Shown one piece after another: positions 46,762 through 55,598 of a stretch of DNA of 64,000 bases (the stretch's first letter is position 1; every line of letters begins with the position of its first letter). Source of the DNA: Mesorhizobium sp. CA8 (GTDB lineage Bacteria; Pseudomonadota; Alphaproteobacteria; Rhizobiales; Rhizobiaceae); contig NZ_JAIUHG010000004.1 in NCBI RefSeq assembly GCF_020164955.1, forward strand, positions 1-64,000, read 5' to 3'. A model generated the notes under the pieces. It ran no database searches. It was not told the DNA's origin and was given only the letters and a program-made list of their open reading frames with translations. The position numbers and the translations under genes are program-made.

Positions 46762-47040
46762 CTAGTGTTGATCGCCCTCAGCGCTAGGGCTTTCCGTCTC
46801 TGCGGGCGTTCCTAATTCAAATCGAATCTTCATCAGCTGGCGGCCAGTGCCGTCGCGGACCGTGTAGGCGAGATCGCGATAGCGGTATTCTCCCCCATTG
46901 CGGCGCATCACCTGAGGAATGACCTTGCGCAGCAATTCGAAGGCGCGGTCTTGCGCCTCCGTTAAGCCTGGCAGATTGGTCCCCTGAGCATCGTGATAGA
47001 CCTCTCCACCGTCGCAGAGTTCGAAAAAGAATCTCGGCAT
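46762..47040 (-). CDS. DUF6894 family protein, transposon cargo
   Basis: A 92-residue protein starting MPRFFFELCDGGEVYHDAQG, then LPGLTEAQDRAFELLRKVIP and TVRDGTGRQLMKIRFEL. This is the DUF6894 pattern frequent in rhizobia and methylobacteria, function unknown. The ATG at 47040 is the family's normal start. It converges on the small membrane-protein gene. Confidence 0.82.
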   Translation of the reverse strand: MPRFFFELCDGGEVYHDAQGTNLPGLTEAQDRAFELLRKVIPQVMRRNGGEYRYRDLAYTVRDGTGRQLMKIRFELGTPAETESPSAEGDQH

Positions 47041-47119
47041 AGTCCAATAACGGCTGGGAGGCGGGGAAACGTCCACTCACGTTTCATATATTAGTAACGA
47101 CACACTCTCCGGACATGAG

Positions 47120-47623
47120 CTAGAACGTACTTGGCTTTAGCTGGAACTCTTGTACGCCGCTGGCGTCGTTCGGCTTTACAGTGTCGTAATGGACTCCGGC
47201 CTCATTGAGGGCCTTCTCCAAAGTGTGGGCGGCTTTGTCGTCCGGTGTGCGTAGGGTAAGGTTCTGCGCTGGATTTGGCGGGGCGATGCTTTTGGTGCCG
47301 ACGCTCCACCCGCTATCGGTAAAGACGCTCTTCAGCTGATCCACGCGAGGGTCCGGCTTCGCCGTCTTGCCTCCAATGATATCGACCGATGAAGGATTTT
47401 CCGAAAGCTTGGTTTTTATCTCAGTCAGTTGCCGTTCGGAGAATTCTCGCTCCGCCTCCTTGACCCTGACCAAGCTTTCTATATTGGCGACTTCTTGGCC
47501 GCGCCAAGCCAAACCACCGCCGAATCCAGCCGCCAAACCAAATAGCAGCAACAAGACAAAGGAACCCGGCGCGCCCTTCATGACGTGCCATTCCGATTTG
47601 ATGTGATCGATAAGCTTCCCCAT
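47120..47623 (-). CDS. Membrane-anchored protein of unknown function, transposon cargo
   Basis: A 167-residue protein with one N-terminal transmembrane helix (SFVLLLLFGLAAGFGGGLAW, about 20-40), a coiled-coil stretch (VRVKEAEREFSERQLTEIKT) and a C-terminal domain (VDQLKSVFTDSGWSVGTKSI, AAHTLEKALNEAGVHYDTVK) that resembles small alpha/beta peptides sensing two-residue gaps. Topology suggests a periplasmic or cytoplasmic tail on an inner-membrane anchor. It lies 36 bp inside the right inverted repeat. No family recognised. Confidence 0.65.
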   Translation of the reverse strand: MGKLIDHIKSEWHVMKGAPGSFVLLLLFGLAAGFGGGLAWRGQEVANIESLVRVKEAEREFSERQLTEIKTKLSENPSSVDIIGGKTAKPDPRVDQLKSVFTDSGWSVGTKSIAPPNPAQNLTLRTPDDKAAHTLEKALNEAGVHYDTVKPNDASGVQEFQLKPSTF

Positions 47624-47683
47624 GCGCTTTTCATATCAGCGCACCTCAGATGCGCCAATGGGTTTGTCAACCGGATAATCGCC

Positions 47684-47691
47684 GGCCTGAC
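47684..47691. repeat. Target-site duplication, right copy
   Basis: GGCCTGAC, identical to 44138-44145, directly follows the right inverted repeat of the transposon. Confidence 0.8.
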
Positions 47692-47732
47692 AGGGGTTCA
47701 AACCGTGAACAAAATCTGGCATGGTGCCTCCC

Positions 47733-48233
47733 ATGCCACTCGTTTCCCCGATTCCTCTTAACCCGTTGATCGACGGCCGCCAGTCCGAGCGCGCCATGCT
47801 GGTGCGGCGCGGCGTGCAGCGGCTGCTTGCCGAAATGGGCGCGCATGTGATGCCGGAGCTTTCCCTGGCCACAGGGCGGCGCGCCGATCTCGTGGCGCTG
47901 ACCAGGCAGGGCGACATCTGGATCATCGAGATCAAATCCTCGATCGAGGATTTCAGGGTCGACCGCAAATGGCCGGACTACCGGCTGCATTCCGACCGCT
48001 TCTTCTTCGCCACCCATCCCGGCGTTCCCCAGGACATCTTCCCCGAGGAATGCGGCTTCATCCTCTCCGACGGCTATGGCGCGGAGATCCTGCGCGATGC
48101 GCCTGAGCACCGCATGGCGGCTGCGACGCGCAAGGCGCTGATGCTGCGGATTGCCCGCGCAGGCGCCGCGCGGCTCCTGGCGGCCGAGCTTGCCGGCGTC
48201 GCCGTGCCGGCGCTGGAGGGAGAGAGCGAATAG
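47733..48233 (+). CDS. mmcB: MmcB-family DNA repair protein
   Basis: A 166-residue PD-(D/E)xK-fold protein of the MmcB family (formerly DUF1052), tied to DNA repair and the SOS-type response in Caulobacter. Diagnostic segments are LIDGRQSERAMLVRRGVQRL, GRRADLVALTRQGDIWIIEI with KSSIEDF (nuclease-fold acidic and Lys residues) and WPDYRLHSDRFFFATHP. An ATG four codons upstream (47721) is an alternative start. The gene lies 41 bp beyond the transposon's duplication, so the insertion may have altered its promoter. Confidence 0.88.
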   Translation: MPLVSPIPLNPLIDGRQSERAMLVRRGVQRLLAEMGAHVMPELSLATGRRADLVALTRQGDIWIIEIKSSIEDFRVDRKWPDYRLHSDRFFFATHPGVPQDIFPEECGFILSDGYGAEILRDAPEHRMAAATRKALMLRIARAGAARLLAAELAGVAVPALEGESE

Positions 48234-48238
48234 GGCTG

Positions 48239-48437
48239 TTTCCTCGCCCCACGAAGTGGGGAGAGGTGTCCCGGCGCAGCCGGGACGGAGAGGGGTCAGC
48301 GCGACGCTCGGCGGTTGTTCGGATTGCGATTGGCCTTGTGCCTTGTTCTGCATCGGCTTTGGCTTGACGGAGGGCGCCCCCGCTCCGTCCCGGCTCCGCC
48401 GGGCCACCTCTCCCCCGCTTTCGCGGGGGCGAGGAAA
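48239..48437. repeat. REP-like palindromic element, 199 bp
   Basis: The outer arms are TTTCCTCGCCCC and GGGGCGAGGAAA. Inner hairpins include CCCCACGAAGTGGGG and GTCCCGGCGCAGCCGGGAC on the left and CCCCCGCTTTCGCGGGGG on the right. It separates the convergent mmcB and nhaA genes. Confidence 0.85.
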
Positions 48438-48453
48438 TGGCGTCGCGGCTTGC

Positions 48454-49644
48454 CTACTCCAGTTCTTCCTCAGCTCCACCCTTGGCCGCCGCCGTTAGCA
48501 GGACGGCGGCGCCGAGCAGCGCGGCAATCAGCGAGCCCGCCAGGATGCCGACCTTCACCGTGTCCTGGAGCGCCGGGTCGCGGGCGAAGGCGAGCAGGCC
48601 GATGAACAGGCTCATGGTGAAGCCGATGCCGCAAAGCAGCGAAATGCCCAGCATATGCAGCCAGCCGGCATTGATCGGCAAGTCGGCGAGGCCGAAGCGG
48701 ATCGCCAGCGCCGAGGAGCCGAAAACGCCGACCAGCTTGCCGAGAACCAGGCCGGCGGCGACGCCCAGCGTCAGCGGCTCGACAAGGGCTGCAAAGCTCA
48801 GGCCACCGAGCGAGACGCCGGCATTGGCGAAGCCGAAGATCGGGATGACGAGAAACGGCACTAGCTTGTGCAGGCCGTGCTCCAGCCGGTGCAGCGGCGA
48901 ATGTTCTGTTTCGTGGCCGATGCCGGGAGACCGCTCCAGCGGGATGGTGAGCGCCAGGGCGACGCCGGCCAGCGTGGCATGCACGCCCGATTTCAGCACC
49001 AGTACCCACAAGACGACGCCGAGCAGGAGATACGGCCACAGCTTCATGGCCTGCATGCGGTTGAGCACGACGAGCAAGGCGATGACGACGAAGGCGGCGG
49101 CCAGATAAGTGAGCGACAGGCCGCTGGTGTAGAACAGCGCGATGATGATGACGGCGCCGAGATCGTCGATGATGGCCAGAGCGGTGAGGAAGACCTTCAG
49201 CGAAGCGGGCACGCGGCTGCCGAGCAGCGACAGCACGCCGAGCGCGAAGGCGATGTCGGTGGCGGTGGGGATCGCCCAGCCGGAGAGCGCTGCCTGATTT
49301 TCGCGGTTGACCAAGACATAGACCAGCGCCGGCACCGCCATGCCGCCGGCAGCGGCAATGCCCGGCAGCACGCGGCGGGGCCAGGTCGAGAGCTGCCCGT
49401 CGAGCATCTCGCGCTTGATCTCCAGCCCGACCAGCAGGAAGAACACCGCCATCAGCCCGTCATTGATCCAGTGCGAGACGCTGAGCGGCCCGAGATAGGC
49501 GTGCAAGACGGCGAAATAGGTTTCGGCCAAAGGCGAGTTGGCGACGATCAGCGCAAGAGCTGCGGCCACCATCAGGATGATGCCGCCGGCGGCCTCACCA
49601 TCGAGGAACTCGCGCAGGATCGATTTCGACCGTTCGTCTCGCAT
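48454..49644 (-). CDS. nhaA: Na+/H+ antiporter NhaA
   Basis: Exchanges 2 H+ for Na+ across the inner membrane, protecting against sodium and alkaline pH. The 396-residue, 12-helix protein shows [60 protein letters not shown] (with the ion-site Asp) and [18 protein letters not shown], whose two adjacent Asp are the D163/D164 equivalents. The ATG at 49644 follows GGAGGGACC. It appears monocistronic between two palindromic elements. Confidence 0.96.
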   Translation of the reverse strand: MRDERSKSILREFLDGEAAGGIILMVAAALALIVANSPLAETYFAVLHAYLGPLSVSHWINDGLMAVFFLLVGLEIKREMLDGQLSTWPRRVLPGIAAAGGMAVPALVYVLVNRENQAALSGWAIPTATDIAFALGVLSLLGSRVPASLKVFLTALAIIDDLGAVIIIALFYTSGLSLTYLAAAFVVIALLVVLNRMQAMKLWPYLLLGVVLWVLVLKSGVHATLAGVALALTIPLERSPGIGHETEHSPLHRLEHGLHKLVPFLVIPIFGFANAGVSLGGLSFAALVEPLTLGVAAGLVLGKLVGVFGSSALAIRFGLADLPINAGWLHMLGISLLCGIGFTMSLFIGLLAFARDPALQDTVKVGILAGSLIAALLGAAVLLTAAAKGGAEEELE

Positions 49645-49760
49645 GGTCCCTCCGCCCGTCACCCCGACCTGACGGCCGGAAACCTATAACGTAATGATGC
49701 GCAGCCCGGCTGGCGAAGCAAGCCTGCTTCGGAAGTTGGCCGAAACGCCCGTCGCTTCGT

Positions 49761-49935
49761 CATCCACGGGCGAAGCAAGCGAAGCGACGCGGCGCAGACC
49801 CGAGGATCCATTCCGTAACGTCAGAGCGTTGCGACGGTGCAGAATTCGGCTCCGCTGCATTCTGCGGCCGGGGTCACGGAATGGATCCCAGGGTCTTCGC
49901 GACGGAGCTTCACTCCTGCTTCGCCCTAGGATGAC
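49761..49935. repeat. Intergenic palindromic element
   Basis: Inner arms ACCCGAGGATCCATTCCGTA (49798-49817) and, reverse-complemented, ACCCTGGGATCCATTCCGTG (49875-49894) are 16 of 20 identical. Outer arms CGAAGCAAGCGAAGCGACG and CGTCGTCAT-type ends extend it. The rest of the nhaA-actR spacer (49645-49760) also has GAAGCAAG repeats. No gene is apparent in the spacer. Confidence 0.7.
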
Positions 49936-49944
49936 GACGCTGGT

Positions 49945-50508
49945 TCAGCGCGGCGCCCGCTTTGCGAGAATCCGCTGCAGCGTGCGGCGGTGCATGTTGA
50001 GGCGGCGCGCCGTCTCGGAGACGTTGCGGTCGCACATTTCGTAGACGCGCTGGATGTGCTCCCAGCGCACGCGGTCGGCCGACATCGGATTTTCCGGGGG
50101 CGCCGCGCGTTCCCCGGAGGTGCGGGTGAGCGCGGCAAAAACGTCGTCGGCATCGGCGGGCTTCGACAGGTAATCGACGGCGCCAAGCTTCACGGCGGTC
50201 ACCGCCGTGGCGATGTTGCCGTAGCCGGTCAAAATGATGGCGCGGGCGTCGCCGCGCTTCTCCCGGATGGCCGCGACGACGTCCAGGCCGTTGCCGTCGC
50301 CGAGCCGCATGTCGACAACCGCATAGGCCGGCGGATGGGCGCGCGCCTTGGCGACCGCCTCTTCCACGCTCTCCGCCGTCTCGACCACGAAGCCCCTTGT
50401 TTCCATGGCCCGGGCAAGCCGGGTGAGGAACGGCTTGTCGTCCTCGACGATGAGCAACGAGGTGTCCTCGCCCTCGACCATTGCGCCAGTCGTTTCGTCT
50501 CCGCTCAT
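49945..50508 (-). CDS. actR: Response regulator ActR (RegA/PrrA family)
   Basis: The 187-residue partner of ActS. The receiver domain (about 16-130) has LLIVEDDKPFLTRLARAM, the phospho-acceptor Asp in AVVDMRLGDGNGLD, and TGYGNIATAVTAVKLGAVDY with the conserved Lys in LSKPAD. The C-terminal Fis-type helix-turn-helix is NVSETARRLNMHRRTLQRIL. In rhizobia it controls acid tolerance, CO2 fixation and redox-responsive genes. The start at 50508 gives a conserved N-terminus. It lies 231 bp after actS. Confidence 0.96.
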   Translation of the reverse strand: MSGDETTGAMVEGEDTSLLIVEDDKPFLTRLARAMETRGFVVETAESVEEAVAKARAHPPAYAVVDMRLGDGNGLDVVAAIREKRGDARAIILTGYGNIATAVTAVKLGAVDYLSKPADADDVFAALTRTSGERAAPPENPMSADRVRWEHIQRVYEMCDRNVSETARRLNMHRRTLQRILAKRAPR

Positions 50509-50587
50509 CTTATCGGCATCCTACCGATCCAAAGCGCGCCGCGCCGAGACCCATTCTGGCGAAGGCCCTTCAAATCCTTGTTTCCGG

Positions 50588-50632
50588 GCATGTCGACTTC
50601 CTGAAATCGCTGCACAGTTTTGGGCGACATGC
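50588..50632. repeat. Dispersed intergenic palindrome, family C
   Basis: GCATGTCGACTTCCTGAAAT pairs imperfectly with TTTTGGGCGACATGC, around a CGCTGCACAG centre. The copy at 52119-52167 has the same GCATGTCG...CGACATGC ends and the same CGCTGC(G/A)CA centre. It lies in the actS-actR spacer. Confidence 0.85.
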
Positions 50633-50739
50633 CTCACTTTTACGCAGATACAGTCCTGCAGGGGCAATGTCCAATTTTTAGAGCCGGCAACAGAGCTGCC
50701 ATGCGGTTGTTGCAGGGCTTGCGCACCATCCGACCAAGG

Positions 50740-52071
50740 TTACGCATTGTCGAACATGGTGGCCGAGGCCTGTTCCTGGTTGAGGAAGAGGTTGCGCGGC
50801 CAGGCGATCTGCACCACCGCACCCTCGCCGAGCCCGCTCGAATTGCGGAAGTCGATGGTGGCGCCGGAACGCTCCAGCAAGGTCTTGGCGATAAACAGCC
50901 CAAGCCCCAAGCCGCCGCCGGCCTCCGTGCCCTGGCGCGTCGACATATAGGGCTCGCCGATGCGGTCGATGATCTCGGCGGGGAATCCCGGCCCGTCATC
51001 GGTGATCGAGAAGATGACCTTCTCATTGTCCCAGCTCCAGCTGACGGTGACGGCGTTGCGGGCGAAATCAACGGCATTCTCGACCAGATTGCCGAGCCCG
51101 TAGATGACGCCGGGGCTGCGCTGGCCAACCGGCTCGGGACCGACGCGCTCGCCGGGCCGCAGCCGGATCGAGATGCCGAAATCGCGATGCGGCGCCGTCA
51201 CCTCCTCGACCAGCGAAGTGAGCGGCATGCGCGACAGATGCGCTTCGCCTTCCGAGGAAAGGCTGGTCAGCCGCTTCAGGATCTCGCGGCAACGCTCGCT
51301 TTGCGAGCGCAAGAGCTTCACGTCCTCGCCATATTTCGGATCCTTGCCGAGGGCCTTTTCCATCTCCTTGGCAACGACGGTGATGGTGGCCAAAGGCGTG
51401 CCCAGCTCGTGTGCGGCCGCCGCCGCCAGCCCGTCCAGCGCCGAAAGATGCTGCTCGCGCTGCAGCACCAGTTCGGTGGCGGCCAGCGCATTGGCGAGCA
51501 GGCGCGCTTCCGCCGCGACGCGGAAGGCATAGATGGCGGTGAAGGCGATCGAGGCAAACACAGCCATCCACATGCCGGCGACATAGATGAAGGGCATCGG
51601 CAGCGGCGAGCCCTCATACCAGGGCAGCGGCAGGTGGAAGAACACCAGAAGCGTGGCCGCCAGTATGACCAACGCGCCAAGGATGGCCGTGAACCGCAGC
51701 GGCAGCGAAGCGGCGGAGATGACGACCGGCACCGACAGCAGCACGCAAAACGGATTGGTCAGGCCGCCCGTCATGTAGAGCAGGCCGGTGAGCTGGACGC
51801 CGTCGAAGGTGAGGATCACGAAGGCCGAAAGCGGGGTGAGCCGATGCGCCGCCGGATAGCGGAAGGTGAGCCACAGATTCATCCAGGCCGAGCAGGCGAT
51901 CAGCGCAAAGCACATCGACACCGGAAGCGGGAATTTCAGGCCATAGGCGACGACCAGCACGGTCAGGCTCTGCCCGACGATCGCCAGCCAGCGCAGGCGG
52001 ATCAGCGTGTTGAGCCGCAGCCGCTGGCTTTGCTGGGAATCGGGCGCGCGCAGGATATTGCTCATTGCCAA
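50740..52071 (-). CDS. actS: Redox-sensing histidine kinase ActS (RegB/PrrB family)
   Basis: A 443-residue inner-membrane kinase with six helices in the first 190 residues. The quinone-binding motif GGLTNPFCVLLSVP is intact. The H-box is AAAHELGTPLATITVVAKEM, followed by SERCREILKRL, which places a Cys where RegB has its redox-active one. N, G1 and G2 boxes are VIYGLGNLVENAVDFA, TDDGPGFP and GGGLGLGLFIAKTLLE. It should phosphorylate ActR according to quinone redox state. hrpB lies upstream, as in other rhizobia. Confidence 0.96.
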   Translation of the reverse strand: MAMSNILRAPDSQQSQRLRLNTLIRLRWLAIVGQSLTVLVVAYGLKFPLPVSMCFALIACSAWMNLWLTFRYPAAHRLTPLSAFVILTFDGVQLTGLLYMTGGLTNPFCVLLSVPVVISAASLPLRFTAILGALVILAATLLVFFHLPLPWYEGSPLPMPFIYVAGMWMAVFASIAFTAIYAFRVAAEARLLANALAATELVLQREQHLSALDGLAAAAAHELGTPLATITVVAKEMEKALGKDPKYGEDVKLLRSQSERCREILKRLTSLSSEGEAHLSRMPLTSLVEEVTAPHRDFGISIRLRPGERVGPEPVGQRSPGVIYGLGNLVENAVDFARNAVTVSWSWDNEKVIFSITDDGPGFPAEIIDRIGEPYMSTRQGTEAGGGLGLGLFIAKTLLERSGATIDFRNSSGLGEGAVVQIAWPRNLFLNQEQASATMFDNA

Positions 52072-52118
52072 GGATTACAGCCGCAGGAGCGGAAACGATA
52101 GAGCATCGTCTTTGCCTG

Positions 52119-52167
52119 ATGCATGTCGTTGTCCCAAAACCGCTGCGCACTTTTGGGCGACATGCAT
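52119..52167. repeat. Dispersed intergenic palindrome, family C
   Basis: ATGCATGTCGTTGTCCCAAA pairs with TTTTGGGCGACATGCAT around CCGCTGCGCAC. Its last base overlaps the first base of the hrpB stop codon. The related copy at 50588-50632 flanks the other side of actS. Confidence 0.88.
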
Positions 52168-54629
52168 TACGTTCCACGCGGTTTGGCGCGGCTGGTGGCG
52201 GCGGCCAGCAGCGGGTTTTCCGGCCAGACATGTTTTGGATAGCGGCCGCGCATGTCGGCGCGCACGTCCGCCCAGGAGCCGCGCCAGAAGCCGGGGAGAT
52301 CGCGCGTCGTCTGGATCGGCCGGTGCGCCGGCGAAAGCAATTCGAGCGTCAGCGGAACGGTTCCGTTTGCGATCGCCGGATGACGGTCGAGGCCGAACAG
52401 TTCCTGCACACGGATCGAAAGCACCGGCCACTCGCCGTCATAGCGGATCGGCACGTGGCTACCGGACGGCGCGTCGAAATGGGTCGGCGCCAGCGCGTCG
52501 ACCTTGCGCTGCAGGTCGTGCGGGACCAGCGCCATCAGCGCCGACGACAGCGCCGCCGGCTTAATGGCGGCGAAAGAGGCGTCGCCGGAGAGAAACGGCA
52601 GGAGCCAATCATCGAGGCCCTCGATAAGCGCTTCGTCCGAAACATCGGGCCAGGGCGCTCCGAGGCCGCGATGCAGCCAGCGGAGCCGCTGGCGCAGCGC
52701 CTCCGCTTCCTTGCCCCAGTCGAGCAGCGACAGGCCGTGCTCTTTCAGAGCATCGAGAATGGCGCGGTCTGCATCGGCGCCTGACGGCGCCGGCAGCATG
52801 CGTTCGGAAAGCGTGATGGCACCGAGCCGTGCGGTCCCGCGCACGCGCAAGGCTCGGCGCTCGCGGTCGAAACTCGTCTCGCGCTTCGTCTCGATGCGAT
52901 CGGCCAGGGCGGCGCGGATATCGGCTTCGCCGACCGGAGCGGCGGCGGTGATGCGGGCATTCTGCGCCTTGCCCTGCAGGTCGGCGACCACCAGCCAGGT
53001 TTCATTGGCGAGCGGATCCGCGGCATCGACCATGGCGCCTGAGCCGTTGGCCAGCACGAAGCGGCCGCGCTCGCCGCGCGCCCTTGCCACGCGATCCGGC
53101 CAGGCGTGGATCAGAAGGGCGCCTGCGGAGGCCGCCTCGCCGCCCTGGCCGCCACCGGCCTGCCTGGCCAAACGCTCGGCGAGCTGCCTGGCTGGGTTGG
53201 CGCGGGGGGATTTCTCGCCGCGAAACCGGATCAGACGCCGCTCCAGATCGGCGCTGTCGCCGCCCAGCCCACGCTCGGTCAAGAGCACGGCAAGCGTCGC
53301 TGCTTCGAGCGCGTGGCCGCTCTTCGCCGCTTCGGCCACCATATGCGCCAATCGCACGGGCAGTGCCAGCTTGCGCATGGCGGCGCCCGCCTCGGTCAAC
53401 CTGCCGGCATCGTCGATGGCCTGCAACGCGCGTAGCAGCACCCTCGCCTCATTGAGAGCGGGCGCCGGCGGCGGATCGAGGAACGAAAGGCTCGACGGAT
53501 CGGCGACGCCAAAGGCGGCACAGTCGAGCAGCAGGCCGGACAGATCGGCGTCGAGGATTTCGGGCGGCGTGAAGGCGGGAAGCGACGCGGTCTGCTCCGC
53601 GCGCCACAGGCGCACCGCCACGCCGGCTTGAGTGCGGCCGGCGCGGCCGGCGCGCTGGTCGGCCGAAGCCTTGCTGACACGCACGGTTTCCAGGCGGGTC
53701 AGACCGCTTGCCGGCTCATAGCGCGGCAGCCGCGACAGGCCGGAATCGATGACGACGCGCACGCCGTCGATGGTGATCGAGGTCTCGGCGATCGAGGTGG
53801 CCAGCACCACCTTGCGGCGGCCGGCCGGCGCCGGCCTGATCGCCTGATCCTGCGCCCTGTTGTCGAGCTGGCCGAAGAGCGGAACGATGTCGGTGTCGGC
53901 CGCGACATTGCCCGCGAGCCGCTCGGCGGTGCGCTCGATCTCGCGCTGTCCGGGCAGGAAGGCGAGCACGCTGCCCTGCTCGCCGGCCAAAGTCGCGCGC
54001 ACGGCCTTGGCCATGGCGTCTTCGATCGCCGTGCCGGCCGGCCGCTCGTCGTAGCGGATCTCGACCGGATAGGCGCGGCCCTCGCTCTCGATCACCGGTG
54101 CGTCCGACAAAAGCCTCGCCACGCGCGCGCCGTCGAGCGTTGCCGACATGACCAGCAGACGCAGGTCCGGCCGCAGCGCGCCCTGCACGTCGAGCGCGAG
54201 CGCCAGACCAAAATCGCCGTCGAGCGAACGCTCGTGGAATTCGTCGAAGATCACCGCCGAGACGCCGGGCAGTTCCGGATCGTCGAGGATCATGCGCGAG
54301 AGCACGCCTTCGGTGACGACCAGGATCTTTGTCCGCGCCGAGGTGCGGTTCTCCATGCGCATGGCGTAGCCCACCGTGCCGCCGGGCTCCTCACCCAGCA
54401 GTTCGGCCATGCGGCGGGCAGCGGCGCGGGCGGCGAGCCGCCGCGGCTCGAGCAGCACGATCCGGCCCTCACCGAGCCAAGGCGCGTCCAGCAGCGCCAG
54501 CGGCACCAGCGTCGTCTTGCCGGCGCCCGGCGGCGCCACCAGCACGGCGTTGTTGCGCCGCGAGAGCGCTTCTCCGAGTGCCGGCAGCACGGCCGTGACC
54601 GGAAGCTCCGGCAAGGGTTTCGTCGTCAT
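52167..54629 (-). CDS. hrpB: ATP-dependent helicase HrpB
   Basis: An 820-residue DEAH-like RNA helicase. Motifs in order: VLVAPPGAGKTTLVPLALL (Walker A), LLEPRRLAARAAARRMAELL (Ia), VIFDEFHERSLDGDFGLAL (the DEFH box typical of HrpB), VMSATLDGARVA (III), TSIAETSITIDGVRVVIDSG (V) and QRAGRAGRTQAGVAVRLW (VI). The C-terminal HrpB domain includes PAHRPIQTTRDLPGFWRGSW and ends in a KRGT-like tail. The cellular substrate is not defined. It is followed by actS on the same strand. Confidence 0.95.
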   Translation of the reverse strand: MTTKPLPELPVTAVLPALGEALSRRNNAVLVAPPGAGKTTLVPLALLDAPWLGEGRIVLLEPRRLAARAAARRMAELLGEEPGGTVGYAMRMENRTSARTKILVVTEGVLSRMILDDPELPGVSAVIFDEFHERSLDGDFGLALALDVQGALRPDLRLLVMSATLDGARVARLLSDAPVIESEGRAYPVEIRYDERPAGTAIEDAMAKAVRATLAGEQGSVLAFLPGQREIERTAERLAGNVAADTDIVPLFGQLDNRAQDQAIRPAPAGRRKVVLATSIAETSITIDGVRVVIDSGLSRLPRYEPASGLTRLETVRVSKASADQRAGRAGRTQAGVAVRLWRAEQTASLPAFTPPEILDADLSGLLLDCAAFGVADPSSLSFLDPPPAPALNEARVLLRALQAIDDAGRLTEAGAAMRKLALPVRLAHMVAEAAKSGHALEAATLAVLLTERGLGGDSADLERRLIRFRGEKSPRANPARQLAERLARQAGGGQGGEAASAGALLIHAWPDRVARARGERGRFVLANGSGAMVDAADPLANETWLVVADLQGKAQNARITAAAPVGEADIRAALADRIETKRETSFDRERRALRVRGTARLGAITLSERMLPAPSGADADRAILDALKEHGLSLLDWGKEAEALRQRLRWLHRGLGAPWPDVSDEALIEGLDDWLLPFLSGDASFAAIKPAALSSALMALVPHDLQRKVDALAPTHFDAPSGSHVPIRYDGEWPVLSIRVQELFGLDRHPAIANGTVPLTLELLSPAHRPIQTTRDLPGFWRGSWADVRADMRGRYPKHVWPENPLLAAATSRAKPRGT

Positions 54630-54684
54630 TTTGCCCGCATATCAGCGGTCGCGGTCGCCGTGCAACGTGTCGGGCCCATGCCGG

Positions 54685-55575
54685 TCAAAGCCGGGCACGC
54701 GTAAACGGGTTCCAGCGCACGGTGCCAAGCCGCACTTCCTCGCGCACCATGGTGAGGAGGCCTGAGGCGCCGACGACTGCAAGGCCGACCAGCGTCATCG
54801 CATCGGGATATTCCCTGAAGAACATCGCGCCGAGGATGACCGCCCAGACGATCTGCGAATAATGCGTCGGGGCGATGCGATTGGCCGGCGCGTATTTGGC
54901 CGCCAGGAGATGCAGCAATTGGCCGCCGGCGGTGAACAGGCCGCCCAGGACCAGCCAGCCCAGTTGCCACAGATTGGGAAGCGTAAATGACGTCGCGACC
55001 GCGCCGACCCCGTTGAAGAGCAGCCCATAGCCGATCAGCGAGCCCAACATGGTCGTACGCTTTTCCTGCTGGGCAAGCGACCGCATTAGGATGACGATGG
55101 TTGCCGCGACGAAGGCATTGGCGAAGGCGGCGAGATGGCCAAGATGCAATTCGCGGAAGCCCGGCCTCACCACCAGCATGACACCGGCGAAGCCGGCGAT
55201 CACGGCAAGCCACCGCCAGGGACCGACCTCCTCCTTCAGGATGACGGTCGAAAGCACGGTGACGAGCAACGGGGCGAGGAAGAGCAGCGCGTAAACCTCC
55301 GCCAGCGGAATGGTGGTGAAGGCATAGACGCTGAGCACGCCCGACGCGATGCCGGCCCAAGCGCGTGCCTGTACGGCCCAGGGCCGCCCGGTGCGCCAGA
55401 AATCGCGCCAGCGCTCCTCCTTCGGCCGGGCGAAGAAGAGGAAACAACCGGCAAACAAGGTCATGAAGAAGCCGATCTCGAAGACGGTGAACTGCCCGCC
55501 CAGACCCTTGATGACGGCGTCGCTGAACGAATAGTTTGCGTAAGCGAGAAGAGCGAGCAGGATTCCGTTCGGCAC
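54685..55575 (-). CDS. EamA/DMT-family transporter
   Basis: A 296-residue, ten-helix membrane protein with two EamA repeats. It begins PNGILLALLAYANYSFSDAV, contains VFEIGFFMTLFAGCFLFFAR, AFTTIPLAEVYALLFLAPLL and, in the second half, YAPANRIAPTHYSQIVWAVI. The GTG at 55575 was chosen to match the family N-terminus; an ATG at 55623 is in frame but would overlap the divergent PIG-L gene by 25 bp. The substrate is unknown. Its start lies 24 bp from that of the PIG-L gene, so the promoters must overlap the coding ends. Confidence 0.83.
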   Translation of the reverse strand: MPNGILLALLAYANYSFSDAVIKGLGGQFTVFEIGFFMTLFAGCFLFFARPKEERWRDFWRTGRPWAVQARAWAGIASGVLSVYAFTTIPLAEVYALLFLAPLLVTVLSTVILKEEVGPWRWLAVIAGFAGVMLVVRPGFRELHLGHLAAFANAFVAATIVILMRSLAQQEKRTTMLGSLIGYGLLFNGVGAVATSFTLPNLWQLGWLVLGGLFTAGGQLLHLLAAKYAPANRIAPTHYSQIVWAVILGAMFFREYPDAMTLVGLAVVGASGLLTMVREEVRLGTVRWNPFTRARL

Positions 55576-55598
55576 GATTCCATTTCCGGGAGAGAGAC

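Larger units (their letters stand above)
44146..47683 (+). mobile_element. IS1595-family transposon with cargo genes, 3.5 kb
   Basis: Both ends carry an inverted repeat: the left reads GGCAATTATCTGGTTGAC (from 44147) and the right, reverse-complemented, GGCGATTATCCGGTTGAC, both continuing AAACCCA. This is 23 of 25 matching. Flanking octamers GGCCTGAC are identical. The element holds an ISXO2/IS1595 transposase and six further small genes unrelated to transposition. Base composition inside, especially 45.4-46.7 kb, is clearly more AT-rich than the host. IS1595 relatives with passenger genes are known; this cargo set is not one I recognise. Confidence 0.85.

Noticed and set aside
47690..47702. 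AGGGGTTCAAACC, resembling a tRNA T-loop
   Set aside because: No acceptor stem, anticodon arm or CCA-side pairing surrounds it.
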